From the NCBI GenBank assembly GCA_964615305.1, contig CAZTNA010000003.1, positions 124,001-188,000 on the forward strand: a DNA stretch of 64,000 bases. Reading direction: 5' to 3'. The notes under the pieces were generated by a model. The model worked only from the letters and a program-made list of their open reading frames with translations, made no database searches and was not told the origin of the DNA. Of the stretch, positions 24,936 to 34,401 are shown one piece after another; positions within the stretch are counted from its first letter, which is position 1, and the number at the start of each line of letters is the position of its first letter. The stretch comes from Bog-950 sp964615305 (GTDB lineage Bacteria > Bacteroidota > Bacteroidia > Chitinophagales > LD1). Both the position numbers and the translations under genes were made by a program.

Positions 24936-26015
24936 ATGAGCAACATATACGTTGCAATTATGGCGGGGGGTATTGGCAGCAGGTTTTGGCCCGAAAGTAG
25001 AACAGCTAAGCCAAAACAGTTTCTCGATATTCTGAATACAGGAAGTACGCTAATTCAAATGACCTACAACCGGTTTTTGAAAGTAGTACCGGCCGAAAAT
25101 ATTTACGTGGTTACCTCTGATGCGTATGAACAAATTGTAAAAGAACAATTACCGGCACTTACCGATTCGCAGATTCTGAAAGAACCAATGCGCAGAAACA
25201 CCGCACCCTGCATAACTTACGCCTGCGATAAAATTTACGCAAAAGATAAAAATGCCACCATTGTTGTAGCTGCCAGTGACCATCTGATTTTAGAAGAACA
25301 AAAGTTTTTAGACGTAGTGAGCCGCTGCATTGATTTTGTGTCTGATAATTCGTACTTGGTTACCATAGGTTTAAAACCAACCAAACCGGCAACGGGGTAT
25401 GGCTATATACAACACGAAGAAGAAGAAACCAGAAATGGTTTTTATAAAGTGAAAACGTTTACCGAGAAACCGACACTTGAAATTGCAAAAACATTTTTGC
25501 AGAGTGGCGATTTTCTTTGGAACAGCGGCATGTTTGTTTGGAAAGCCAAAACAATTCTGCGGGCTGTTGTAAAACATTTACCAGAAGTGGCCGAAGCTTT
25601 TCGAGAAGGCAACAAACACTATGATACTCCCTCAGAAGCCCGCTTTGTTCAAGAGGCATATTCGCAATGTACAAACATTTCGATAGATTATGGTGTTATG
25701 GAAAAAGCAGACAATGTGTACACCATTCCTTCACAATTTGGTTGGAGTGATATTGGTTCGTGGGATAGTTTATATGATGTGTACCAACATGACTACCTTG
25801 GCAATGCGGTGGCTGGAAAAAACGTAAAGATTTACGATTCGTCAAACAATATGATAATGGTACCGCAAGACAAGCTGGTGGTGCTACGCGGATTGAGCGG
25901 CTATTGTGTGGTAGATACAGGAGACGTATTGCTGATTTGCGAAAAGACGAAAGAGCAGGAAATAAAACAGATAACCGTTGATTTGAAAGTAGCCGACCTC
26001 GATAAGTATCTTTGA
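24936..26015 (+). CDS. manC: Mannose-1-phosphate guanylyltransferase
   Basis: The 359-residue enzyme forms GDP-mannose from mannose-1-phosphate and GTP for glycan and polysaccharide synthesis. The nucleotidyltransferase signature AGGIGSRFWPESR followed by KPKQF is at residues 10-28, with the sugar-binding segments TGYGYIQ, VKTFTEKP and WNSGMFVWK. It lacks the C-terminal isomerase domain of bifunctional ManC/ManA proteins. A promoter box lies just upstream. The next gene follows on the same strand but with unrelated metabolism. Confidence 0.93.
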   Translation: MSNIYVAIMAGGIGSRFWPESRTAKPKQFLDILNTGSTLIQMTYNRFLKVVPAENIYVVTSDAYEQIVKEQLPALTDSQILKEPMRRNTAPCITYACDKIYAKDKNATIVVAASDHLILEEQKFLDVVSRCIDFVSDNSYLVTIGLKPTKPATGYGYIQHEEEETRNGFYKVKTFTEKPTLEIAKTFLQSGDFLWNSGMFVWKAKTILRAVVKHLPEVAEAFREGNKHYDTPSEARFVQEAYSQCTNISIDYGVMEKADNVYTIPSQFGWSDIGSWDSLYDVYQHDYLGNAVAGKNVKIYDSSNNMIMVPQDKLVVLRGLSGYCVVDTGDVLLICEKTKEQEIKQITVDLKVADLDKYL

Positions 26016-26074
26016 CAAAGATTGGTATAGCGAAAGCGAAGCTGATCTTCCACTTGCCTAACCTACTAATTGAA

Positions 26075-27229
26075 ATGAATTTCCCGTCCTCTATAAATTC
26101 AAAATTGCCAAACACAGGCACCACCATTTTTACGGTGATGAGTGCGCTGGCGAAAGAATACGGTGCTATCAACCTTTCGCAGGGGTTTCCTGATTTTAAC
26201 CCCCATCCGGTTTTGGTGGAAGAAATGGAGAAAGCCATGCGCAGAAACATGAATCAGTACGCGCCTATGGCCGGTAATGTTTTACTCCGCGAACGCATTG
26301 CTGAAAAAATAGAAAAACAATATGCTGCAAAAGTAAGCGCTGAGGATGAGATAACTATTACAGCAGGTGGCACACAAGCAATTTTCACAGCCATACTTTC
26401 TGTTATTCGTGAAGATGATGAGGTAATTCTTTTTGCACCGGCATACGACAGCTACGCACCAGCAGTTGAACTTGCAGGAGGCAAAGCAATTTTTTACGAT
26501 TTAGAGGCGCCCGACTATAAACCCGATTGGCAGAAAGTAAAGAGGCTCATAAACCTGCGGACCAAAATGATTATCATCAATACCCCGCATAATCCATCGG
26601 GCACTACGTTGAAAGCCGCTGATATGGCGGAATTGGAAAAACTGGTGAAGGGCAGCGACATTATGCTGATAAGTGATGAGGTGTACGAACATATTATTTT
26701 CGATAAACAGAAACACGAAAGTGTGTTGCGGTATCCTAAGTTGGCGGAGCGCAGTTTTGTAGTAAGTAGTTTTGGTAAAACGTATCATACTACCGGATGG
26801 AAGGTGGGTTACTGTATTGCTCCACAAAATCTTATGAAAGAGTTTAGAAAGGTGCACCAGTTTAATGTGTTTAGCGTAAACTCTGTTGCACAAGCAGCGT
26901 TTGCAGAAGTGCTGAACCGCGAAGATCTCTATTTAGAATTAAACGCATTTTACCAGCAGAAGCGCGACTATTTCCGCAGAGCCATTCAGTCGTCAAAATT
27001 TAATTTGTTGAAATGCGAAGGCACCTATTTTCAACTGGTGAGCTACAGCAAAATTTCTGACGAACGTGATTTGGAGTTTGTAAGACGACTTACCAAAAAT
27101 TTTGGAGTGGCGGCTATTCCCGTTTCTGCATTTTACCGTAGCCATACCGATAATAGTACAATCCGTTTCTGTTTTGCGAAAGAGGAAGATACGCTTAAAC
27201 GAGCGGCCGACTTATTGGTAAAAATATAA
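26075..27229 (+). CDS. Methionine/glutamine-type aminotransferase (YbdL-like)
   Basis: The 384-residue class I PLP aminotransferase has NTPHNPSGT, DEVYEHIIF, the PLP lysine in SSFGKTYHTTGWKVGY and the substrate arginine in TIRFCFAK. The pattern is closest to YbdL/kynurenine-aminotransferase-like enzymes that use methionine or glutamine with 2-oxo acids. The start at 26075 (MNFPSSINSKLP) fits the family; 26012 would overlap the manC end. The omega-amidase gene 26 bases downstream supports a role in transamination linked to methionine salvage, since the amidase removes the resulting 2-oxoglutaramate. Confidence 0.88.
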   Translation: MNFPSSINSKLPNTGTTIFTVMSALAKEYGAINLSQGFPDFNPHPVLVEEMEKAMRRNMNQYAPMAGNVLLRERIAEKIEKQYAAKVSAEDEITITAGGTQAIFTAILSVIREDDEVILFAPAYDSYAPAVELAGGKAIFYDLEAPDYKPDWQKVKRLINLRTKMIIINTPHNPSGTTLKAADMAELEKLVKGSDIMLISDEVYEHIIFDKQKHESVLRYPKLAERSFVVSSFGKTYHTTGWKVGYCIAPQNLMKEFRKVHQFNVFSVNSVAQAAFAEVLNREDLYLELNAFYQQKRDYFRRAIQSSKFNLLKCEGTYFQLVSYSKISDERDLEFVRRLTKNFGVAAIPVSAFYRSHTDNSTIRFCFAKEEDTLKRAADLLVKI

Positions 27230-27255
27230 TCGCAATTATTCTTCACATTAGCGCA

Positions 27256-28050
27256 ATGAATAACCTGTCGGTAACGCTTATTCAAAGTAAGCTCCATTGG
27301 GAAAACATACCAGCCAACCTCGAAATGTTTTTCGAAAAAATTTCTGTTATTGGTAAAACAGATTTAATAGTGCTGCCCGAAACTTTTACTACGGGCTTTA
27401 GCATGAACCCTAAGTTTGCTGAACCAATGGATGGGAGTGCCGTGAAGTGGATGGAAAAAACTGCCCGTGAAAAAAGCTGCGTAGTGTGCGGCAGTTTAAT
27501 GATTAACGATGAAGGCAAATTCTATAATCGCTTCATTTGGATGAAACCTAATGGCAATTTTTCTACGTACGATAAAAGGCACCTGTTTTGTATTAGCGAT
27601 GAACCCAAGTTTTTTACGGCAGGTACTGAGCGTTTGATAGTTGAATTAAATGGCTGGAGAATTTGCCCGATGGTTTGTTATGATTTGCGTTTCCCGGTTT
27701 GGACAAGGAACTTATATGGAGAATATGATGTGTTGTTATACGTTGCTAATTGGCCTGAGCGAAGAAAAACAGCATGGACCACTCTGCTTCCTGCGCGCGC
27801 AGTAGAAAATCAGGCGTATGTAATTGGAGCTAACAGAGTAGGTGTTGACGAAAAGGATGTAACGCATACCGGTGATAGTATGGTGATAGACCCGCTCGGA
27901 AAAATTCTTTACAGCAAAGAGAGTGAAGAAGACATAGCCACTATTGAATTGAATTACGAAGAACTGGTGAAACTGAGAGAGCAACTTCCGTTTCTGAAAG
28001 ATGCCGATGATTTTGTTTTAAATCAGAAACAGAAAATAAAGAGTCACTAA
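27256..28050 (+). CDS. Omega-amidase of the nitrilase family (YafV-like)
   Basis: The 264-residue cytoplasmic hydrolase has the nitrilase triad Glu42 (LPETF), Lys107 (YDKRH) and Cys141 (MVCYDLRFPVW). YafV/Nit2-type enzymes hydrolyse 2-oxoglutaramate and 2-oxosuccinamate to 2-oxo acids and ammonia. Placed after a YbdL-type aminotransferase, it completes the glutamine transaminase/omega-amidase pathway. Its stop codon overlaps the next start by one base (TAATG). Confidence 0.92.
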   Translation: MNNLSVTLIQSKLHWENIPANLEMFFEKISVIGKTDLIVLPETFTTGFSMNPKFAEPMDGSAVKWMEKTAREKSCVVCGSLMINDEGKFYNRFIWMKPNGNFSTYDKRHLFCISDEPKFFTAGTERLIVELNGWRICPMVCYDLRFPVWTRNLYGEYDVLLYVANWPERRKTAWTTLLPARAVENQAYVIGANRVGVDEKDVTHTGDSMVIDPLGKILYSKESEEDIATIELNYEELVKLREQLPFLKDADDFVLNQKQKIKSH

Positions 28051-28412
28051 TGCCCTTACTCAACGAAAATAAAAGTGAAGAAGAAAGAAGCTTTGCCTTG
28101 CGCTGGTACGAAGTACGCAACAGGGTAAAGAATGAATTTGGTCAGCGCCCCGACATTAATGCCATGTTGTTTCTGATAGGAATAAATGAAGTAGGCATAA
28201 TAAAAGAGAAATGGGAAAAAGAAGAGAAGCAGGACTTAATGCATGTGGCGGTGTGTAAATTGCTATCTACAGAAGGGTATTATCGCTTAATAAATACAGA
28301 CCGCGATGGCTGGCCACATTACGAAGCAGTAGAAAACATACCTCCGCTCAATTTAAAAGAGCAGGATGAATTGTTGAAGAAAAAAATAGTGGAATACTTT
28401 GAGGCGCTGTAA
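28050..28412 (+). CDS. Conserved-looking protein of unknown function
   Basis: The 120-residue protein, rich in Glu and Lys, has a helical pattern (RSFALRWYEVRNRVKNEFGQ, KWEKEEKQDLMHVAVCKLL) and a YRLINTDRDGWPHYE segment. I recall similar hypothetical proteins in Bacteroidota but no function. The TAATG overlap with the omega-amidase gene indicates translational coupling. It ends 4 bases before the convergent kinase gene. Confidence 0.65.
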   Translation: MPLLNENKSEEERSFALRWYEVRNRVKNEFGQRPDINAMLFLIGINEVGIIKEKWEKEEKQDLMHVAVCKLLSTEGYYRLINTDRDGWPHYEAVENIPPLNLKEQDELLKKKIVEYFEAL

Positions 28413-28416
28413 TCTG

Positions 28417-28815
28417 TCAAATGCGGAATTGCATTTCTACAGTAGCGCCTTTATCGCTGAACACAACCATATCGGCTAATTGCATCATCAGGAAAACTCC
28501 ACGGCCGTGTGTTTTCTCCAGGTTTTCAGGTTCAGTTGGGTCAGGTAGATTGTTGTAGTCGAAACCGGGACCTTGGTCTTTGATGATAAACGTCAGATTT
28601 TTGCCGCGAGCGTCTAATTCGTAATCAATAGTTACATCTTTTTTAGCATCGCATTTGTTGCCGTGTATAATGGCATTGTTGGCGGCCTCGGTCAGCGAAA
28701 TAAGCACATTGCCATACACATCATCACCAATGTTTACTTCATGGCGAAGGTCATCTACAAACTTTTCTACTACAGAAATGTTCTCAGGCTTCGATGTTAT
28801 TTTAAGTGATTTCAC
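28417..28815 (-). CDS. Anti-sigma-factor-type ATP-binding kinase (RsbW-like)
   Basis: The 132-residue single-domain protein belongs to the HATPase_c_2 family. The N-box is LTEAANNAIIHG, followed by the G1 box KDQGPGFDY and G2 box HGRGVFLMMQLADMV. Such proteins bind and phosphorylate anti-anti-sigma partners or act as histidine-kinase-like switches. No STAS partner or sigma factor gene lies nearby. The DUF4175 gene is downstream on the same strand, a pairing I recall in other Bacteroidota. Confidence 0.85.
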   Translation of the reverse strand: MKSLKITSKPENISVVEKFVDDLRHEVNIGDDVYGNVLISLTEAANNAIIHGNKCDAKKDVTIDYELDARGKNLTFIIKDQGPGFDYNNLPDPTEPENLEKTHGRGVFLMMQLADMVVFSDKGATVEMQFRI

Positions 28816-28887
28816 TACTGACGGTTACTTGAGGTGAAAGTAAATTAAACCAATAAATTGCCAAATTCGAAATATGACAGTTTACGG

Positions 28888-31800
28888 TCAAGGGTTGGTT
28901 ATGTTTCTGAAATATTTTTCCGCCAGATTTTTGTAATACGGCTTTAAACTTGGCGGCACGGTTTTGTAGAAATCTACTTCGCTTTGGCGCGCCTTTAAAT
29001 ACTCTTCGAGAGATGGCGGCATTTTACGCTCTGTTTCTTTTGCGGTGTTCGATTCGCGTTCTTGCTTTTGGTCGCGTTCGCGCTCGGCATTTTCTGCTTC
29101 TAAAAGTTTGGTGAGAATATCCTGCTGACGTTTGAGTGCTTCGGCCGTCAGGTTCTTGTTCACTAATTCTTTTTCTGTTTTTTCCATTTGCTTAATAGCC
29201 TCGCCTAAATTGCCCAAAGTGCTTTTGCCGTCTTTGTTTTCCTGCTGATTTATTTTTTCCAGTTCTCTGCGTATTTGCGATTGCATCTGCGCCATTTCAG
29301 CAAACTCCTTGCTATGCTGACCTTGGCTTCCTTTCTTTTCTCCCTTGCCTTCCCGCTTCATCATTTCGCCCATTTTTTCCATGCGGTCTTTCAACTGTTT
29401 CTGCATTTTAGAAAGATTAGGCAAGCCGGCTCCGGGCTTCTTACACTTCATACACATCTTCGGACTGCCGCTTTGGTTTTGCTGCTTTTCGCTTTGCTGC
29501 TGCTGCATTTGTTGTAATGCTTCGCTCAACATCAAGGCTAAGTTGTTGTAGCCCGTCATGGTAAATTGTTGTTGGCTCATGGCGCGCACTACATTTCTCT
29601 CCTCCATATCAGCCACGGATTTACCAAGATACTTATTGATGTTGGTTATTTCTTTAGTGACGAAAGATTTTATCTGTTCCTGACGTTTAGCTACCGCATA
29701 CAAACTGTCTTCCACCATCTTCGAGTTTTCACGAATGCGCTGTTGCTCTTTCATCAAAGCTACATAATGCGGGTTGTTGATGTTGGTGCCTTTCAAATCG
29801 CCCATCAGTTTTTCCTCATCAAACGATAGCTGCACAATATTTTCCAGCAGCTGACGGATGGCCTGCATATCCTCTGCAGCTTCTGCAGCTTCCATGGCAG
29901 ACTTCATGTCGCTCATTTTTTGTGCAGCATTTTTCATGTTGTTGGCCGCACTCTTTTGGTTTTTAGATGCCGAAGAGTTTTGTTTCGAATCTATCTGTTG
30001 TTGTGCATCGTCCATCTGCTTCTCTGCACTCTCTAAATTTTGTTCCGCCTCTTTAAAGTTTTGCTCACTCTTGGTTTCTTCGTTTAGTTTTTTCAAGTCC
30101 TCCATATCCTTCTTCGCTTCCTGCAACTCTTTCTTTAACTCTTCTTGTTGCTTTTTCAACTCTTCTTGCGCTTTCGCATCTTTTACATCCTTGTTTTGTT
30201 TTCCTTCTTTGTTCTCCTGATTTTGTTCGGTCTTTTTCGAAAGCTCTTCCTGTTTTTCAGCCAGCTTCTCCAATTTCGAAGCGGTTTCTTCCAGCTTTTG
30301 ATTGAACTCCATTTTCTTGAAAAGCTCTAACATGCGGTCGAGTTCCTTCTCTAACTTTTCATTGTCGGCCTGCATATCGCTCATTTTATCGAGTGCATCT
30401 TTCTTTTGTAAGTCCTCCAGCATTTTTTGCAGCTTCTCCATCATTTCCTTTATCTCCTTGCTAAGTGTTTCTTCCATCAACTCTTTCAGTCGCTCCTGTT
30501 TTTCCTGAATCTCTGACGACACATCTTTCAACTCGTTTTGCTTTTCGAAGTTGTTGTCCATCTTCTTTTTTATCTCCTCCAATTGTTGTTGTAATTCTTT
30601 CTGCTTCTCGATATTCTGAGTCATATTTTTCTTGTCTTCCCAATTCATGTTCTGCTTTTCCTGCAACTTGTCTTTCATCTGCTGTAAATCATTCTTTGCA
30701 TCCTTCGCTTTTTTAATGGCGTCTTTCAACTCCTGTTTCAACTCTTTGTTATCCTTCGCCAGTTCTTTATTGATTTCGTTCATAGAAGGCATTTCGAAAA
30801 TCATCAACTCGCTTTTGGTTGACTTGCTTCCGTGAATACCATCATTATCCCACACCTCGAAATAGTAGTTGATTTTATCTCCCGGTTTAATGGCAAAATC
30901 AGAAAGTTGCCAGTAATAACTGAAGCGCGAAGAAATGCCGGGCGCAAAAGGCACTTCTATGCTTTTAGTAACAGAAGAAGTAGAGTCGGAGCGCTGCAAC
31001 TGATAGTTGAAAGTAAGTTTGCGCAAACCGTAATCGTCAGAAATTTGTCCTACGTAGTAATAGTATTTCTGCGTGGCGGAATCGTTTTTCTCCATTACGT
31101 CAATTACCGGATATAAATCAGGCGTAACGTTGAGCGAGTAGGCAACACTGTCGGCATCACGCACATTGCTGTTTGAAACCTTGATGGTATAAGCGCTGCT
31201 TTGCAAAAACGTTTTGCTGAAAATAAATTCTGTTTCGCCACTTTGTTTTGCCTGATAAAGCGAATCGCCAAGAGAAAACGAAATGCCTTCTACATTTTGT
31301 GTGTTGAACTTCCACGAAAGCTTTGTGCCCGCAGGAATCACAAGATCGCCCATGTTTTTAAGCACTTCGTTTTGCTTGCCGGTGTAAGGCGGATAATTGC
31401 ACGCCACTTCAAAACCGGCAATCACGGGCTTGGCTACCACATCAATGGTGTATTCTTTTGAGCGAAACCCATTTGCCGTTAACTGAAATGTGGTTGTTTT
31501 CTGCAGGTTCACAAATTCGTAGCTGAAAAGATTGGCCTCTTTCTTTTTCAACTTAAAAATGCTTTTGTCGGCTTCTACAAAAACCTCACCAGGCAAAGCA
31601 TCGCCCTCTATCTTTATATCTATTGTAATGTTTTCAAACTGCAGAACCCGTAAGTTTTTGTTAAGTACCACAAATTGAAAGGGGGCTTCCTTTTCAAAGT
31701 AAGTATCGTTGTGATAAAGACGCTTAGTGCCTTGCTTAATAATGTTGGGCGCAGCAATAATGATGAACAGAAACAGCAGAACCGGTGGCGCTAGGTAGCG

Positions 31801-32274
31801 CAGATATTTTTTGTTTTTGCTCAGGTCAATTGCAAATGAAAAGTCAATAGGTTTTAGCTCTACTGCTTTTTGGTCTATAGCCGCTAGCAATAGTTGCGAT
31901 TCTTGTTGTGTGCCCGCTTGGTGCAGTTGAAGAATATTGAGCAGTTTATCTTTTATCTCGGTGAAGTGAGTGCCTATAATTTGTGCTGCCTGTTCGTACG
32001 AAATAATTTTGCCCAATCGGTAGTAATGCAACAGGGGCAACATAAAAAATCTTCCCGCAAAAACAGCAGACGAAACCACAAAGCCGAAAAACAAAATTTT
32101 GCGCAAATAGCCGGGCAGATACAGATAGTATTCTAACAGGTTGATGGCTAAGAAAAACGCCAGCACATACACAGCAGAAAAAATTGCCCCGCGCAAAAGT
32201 TGATTCGTGTAATACTTGCGAATAAACTTATCGAGCCTTTGAAGCAGCGCGTTATAAGACGAAGAGTTGCTCAT
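28888..32274 (-). CDS. DUF4175-family large membrane/coiled-coil protein
   Basis: The 1128-residue protein has transmembrane segments near residues 25-80 and around 155-175, an extracytoplasmic beta-rich region (about 180-490) and a very long Lys/Glu/Gln-rich coiled coil (about 490-1110) with runs such as KELKQELKDAIKKAKDAKND. This arrangement matches the DUF4175 family of Bacteroidota, whose function is unknown. It is a probable envelope protein. It follows the RsbW-like kinase gene in chromosomal order on the same strand, with a 72-base gap. Confidence 0.82.
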   Translation of the reverse strand: MSNSSSYNALLQRLDKFIRKYYTNQLLRGAIFSAVYVLAFFLAINLLEYYLYLPGYLRKILFFGFVVSSAVFAGRFFMLPLLHYYRLGKIISYEQAAQIIGTHFTEIKDKLLNILQLHQAGTQQESQLLLAAIDQKAVELKPIDFSFAIDLSKNKKYLRYLAPPVLLFLFIIIAAPNIIKQGTKRLYHNDTYFEKEAPFQFVVLNKNLRVLQFENITIDIKIEGDALPGEVFVEADKSIFKLKKKEANLFSYEFVNLQKTTTFQLTANGFRSKEYTIDVVAKPVIAGFEVACNYPPYTGKQNEVLKNMGDLVIPAGTKLSWKFNTQNVEGISFSLGDSLYQAKQSGETEFIFSKTFLQSSAYTIKVSNSNVRDADSVAYSLNVTPDLYPVIDVMEKNDSATQKYYYYVGQISDDYGLRKLTFNYQLQRSDSTSSVTKSIEVPFAPGISSRFSYYWQLSDFAIKPGDKINYYFEVWDNDGIHGSKSTKSELMIFEMPSMNEINKELAKDNKELKQELKDAIKKAKDAKNDLQQMKDKLQEKQNMNWEDKKNMTQNIEKQKELQQQLEEIKKKMDNNFEKQNELKDVSSEIQEKQERLKELMEETLSKEIKEMMEKLQKMLEDLQKKDALDKMSDMQADNEKLEKELDRMLELFKKMEFNQKLEETASKLEKLAEKQEELSKKTEQNQENKEGKQNKDVKDAKAQEELKKQQEELKKELQEAKKDMEDLKKLNEETKSEQNFKEAEQNLESAEKQMDDAQQQIDSKQNSSASKNQKSAANNMKNAAQKMSDMKSAMEAAEAAEDMQAIRQLLENIVQLSFDEEKLMGDLKGTNINNPHYVALMKEQQRIRENSKMVEDSLYAVAKRQEQIKSFVTKEITNINKYLGKSVADMEERNVVRAMSQQQFTMTGYNNLALMLSEALQQMQQQQSEKQQNQSGSPKMCMKCKKPGAGLPNLSKMQKQLKDRMEKMGEMMKREGKGEKKGSQGQHSKEFAEMAQMQSQIRRELEKINQQENKDGKSTLGNLGEAIKQMEKTEKELVNKNLTAEALKRQQDILTKLLEAENAERERDQKQERESNTAKETERKMPPSLEEYLKARQSEVDFYKTVPPSLKPYYKNLAEKYFRNITNP

Positions 32275-32412
32275 GATACAGCCACAATACTAAACATAAT
32301 TACTGCGATGAATATAAAACGATGTTTAAGAAGAACCGTGCGCTGTATATTATTTTTGAGATTTTGTGAAGACGAGAAATCATAAACACTATTTTTATAC
32401 AAATTAATATAC

Positions 32413-32976
32413 ATGATTGAACTACTGAAACAACCCTGGCATTGGAGTGTAACCGGGTTGCTGATTGGTCTTACTGTGCCGCTACTTTATTTAATAGGCA
32501 ATAAACCGTTTGGAATTTCTTCATCGTTCAGGCACGTGTGTGCTGCGTGTATACCGGGCAACATCAACTATTTTAATTACGACTGGAAACGCGAAAAGTG
32601 GAATTTGTTTTTTGTGGCTGGTATTGCCTTTGGCGGGTTTGTTGGTTCGTTTTTTCTAACCAACCCCGAGCCCATAAAAATTGAAGCCGGTGTGCAGCAA
32701 CAATTGACCGCCTTGGGTATATCTGACTTTTCGCAAATAGTGCCTATTGATATTTTCAGTTGGGGTGGTTTGCTGAGCGTGCGTGGTTTTATCATGGTAG
32801 TAGTTGGAGGGTTTCTGGTGGGTTTTGGTACGCGCTATGCAGGCGGCTGCACATCGGGGCATTCTATTACAGGTATTGCCAATCTGCAAAAGTCATCGTT
32901 GCTGGCCACTATTTGTTTTATGGTTGGCGGATTTATTATGACATGGCTTTTGTTGCCATTTATTCTTCAACTCTAA
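32413..32976 (+). CDS. YeeE/YedE-family membrane protein, first of pair
   Basis: The 187-residue membrane protein has about five hydrophobic helices and the family motif GFGTRYAGGCTSGHSITGIA with its conserved cysteine. YeeE/YedE proteins take up thiosulfate or other sulfur compounds; in TsuA, cysteines relay the substrate. In many Bacteroidota two half-size genes replace one full-length protein, as here. The partner begins 10 bases downstream. No rhodanese or sulfur dioxygenase gene is nearby. Confidence 0.88.
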   Translation: MIELLKQPWHWSVTGLLIGLTVPLLYLIGNKPFGISSSFRHVCAACIPGNINYFNYDWKREKWNLFFVAGIAFGGFVGSFFLTNPEPIKIEAGVQQQLTALGISDFSQIVPIDIFSWGGLLSVRGFIMVVVGGFLVGFGTRYAGGCTSGHSITGIANLQKSSLLATICFMVGGFIMTWLLLPFILQL

Positions 32977-32986
32977 AACTTAAAAC

Positions 32987-33454
32987 ATGCAAAGTATTCG
33001 CGAAGAAGAAGGCACTAACCACCAAAGTACAGAAGAAAGCATTTTTGAAAATTTGAAATACTTAATAGCGGGAGTATTCTTCGGTATTGTATTCGTTAAA
33101 GCAGAAATTGTTTCGTGGTTTCGGATACAGGAAATGTTTAGACTGGCTTCGTTTCACATGTACGGGGTCATTGGAACTGCCGTTTTGGTGGCCACGGTTT
33201 CTACTTTTGCAATTAAGAAGTTTAAAGTTAAAACACTGCGTGGCGAGGAGGTTATTTTCAGCGAGCGCCCACTTGACAAAGGAAATGTAATTGGTGGTCT
33301 GCTATTCGGGTTTGGTTGGGCATTAACCGGTGCCTGCCCGGGGCCAATGTATGGATTACTTGGCAGTGGATATACTGTTTTTGCAGTAGAACTGTTAGCA
33401 GCAGCAGCCGGCACATATACTTATGGTTTGCTTAGAGAAAAAATACCGCACTAG
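32987..33454 (+). CDS. YeeE/YedE-like (DUF6691-type) membrane protein, second of pair
   Basis: The 155-residue product has about four hydrophobic helices and the complementary motif FGFGWALTGACPGPMYGLLG, again with a single conserved cysteine. The N-terminal 25 residues are hydrophilic and acidic. It is probably the second half of the sulfur-compound transporter encoded by the preceding gene. It ends 22 bases before a convergent gene. Confidence 0.86.
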   Translation: MQSIREEEGTNHQSTEESIFENLKYLIAGVFFGIVFVKAEIVSWFRIQEMFRLASFHMYGVIGTAVLVATVSTFAIKKFKVKTLRGEEVIFSERPLDKGNVIGGLLFGFGWALTGACPGPMYGLLGSGYTVFAVELLAAAAGTYTYGLLREKIPH

Positions 33455-33475
33455 CTTTTACCAAGCACAGCGGAC

Positions 33476-34315
33476 TCAGTCAATCTTTATCAAATTCAAC
33501 TCATAGTTTAAATATCCGAGAGCAGATGTGTTGGGTGTTGAACCATAAGTGCCAATATATATGCCCGTACTTATAACATCACCCTGATTTAGATACACGG
33601 TGCGCAAAAGAGAAGACTGACGTGGCGTTAAGTTATATCCCACAGTGGGATACCCATCGTCTTTTTTGTAGTCGTGAAGCGGCATATCATAAGTTATGAA
33701 TCCATTTCTAAAAATCTTCATCCTTACATCATTGTCGCCATTGGGGTTAGTTACAAGATTATACACTATACCGTAGCCGGTGGCATCGGCTGTAATCAGG
33801 TACGTGCCGCTTTTAGCTACTACAACACTGTCTCCGGTCATTACATCAGCATTGCGTGTGGTAGTGGTAAAAAAATACCCCGACACAAACTGATTGTTGC
33901 GCACATTCGGATTCTCCAAAACTTTGCCGGCCACCATAGCATACGGCACCGACAGCAAACGTGTGTCGCCCATAAAATTGTAAGTGCCGGAGCCATTTAC
34001 ATCTGTTTCCACCAGCATGTGCATTTCCAATACTGCCCAGTTGATGTTCATAAAGTTCCCTTTCTGTACATTTCCTCCGCCCACCTGAAAAGCAACCAGA
34101 CCAAACTGATTAGTTTGTTTGTAGTGAATTTCTACATAGGTGGTATCAAGCAAGAAAAAATCAACAATAGAAATTCGAAAATTAACAGGCGTATTGACAA
34201 GGGGTTGCCCGTTATTGTCGCGAACTACAGTTTGATAATTGAACCCTTGTGGCACTTGCGCAAAGGCGGGCATAGCACAACCCAAAAACAGAGCTATAAC
34301 AAGTAGGTTTTTCAT
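33476..34315 (-). CDS. Secreted protein with an N-terminal fibre-type domain
   Basis: The 279-residue product begins with a signal peptide (MKNLLVIALFLGCAMPAFAQ); the start at 34315 is chosen for that. Residues 21-150 (VPQGFNYQTVVRDNNGQPLV, ending LLSVPYAMVAGKV) match the N-terminal domain of the S74 protein at 60576, which also opens with FNYQAVLRN and closes with VSVPYA. The rest is predicted to be beta-rich, perhaps C1q-like. It lacks both the S74 domain and a T9SS tail, so its surface location is inferred. The ligand is unknown. Confidence 0.68.
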   Translation of the reverse strand: MKNLLVIALFLGCAMPAFAQVPQGFNYQTVVRDNNGQPLVNTPVNFRISIVDFFLLDTTYVEIHYKQTNQFGLVAFQVGGGNVQKGNFMNINWAVLEMHMLVETDVNGSGTYNFMGDTRLLSVPYAMVAGKVLENPNVRNNQFVSGYFFTTTTRNADVMTGDSVVVAKSGTYLITADATGYGIVYNLVTNPNGDNDVRMKIFRNGFITYDMPLHDYKKDDGYPTVGYNLTPRQSSLLRTVYLNQGDVISTGIYIGTYGSTPNTSALGYLNYELNLIKID

Positions 34316-34401
34316 GATGTTAGATTGAAGAACTAAAATACAAATTGCTTCTAAATAGTTAGATTTTGCTTTTTGTATGTTCACGCACTTAAAATTTTCT
34401 C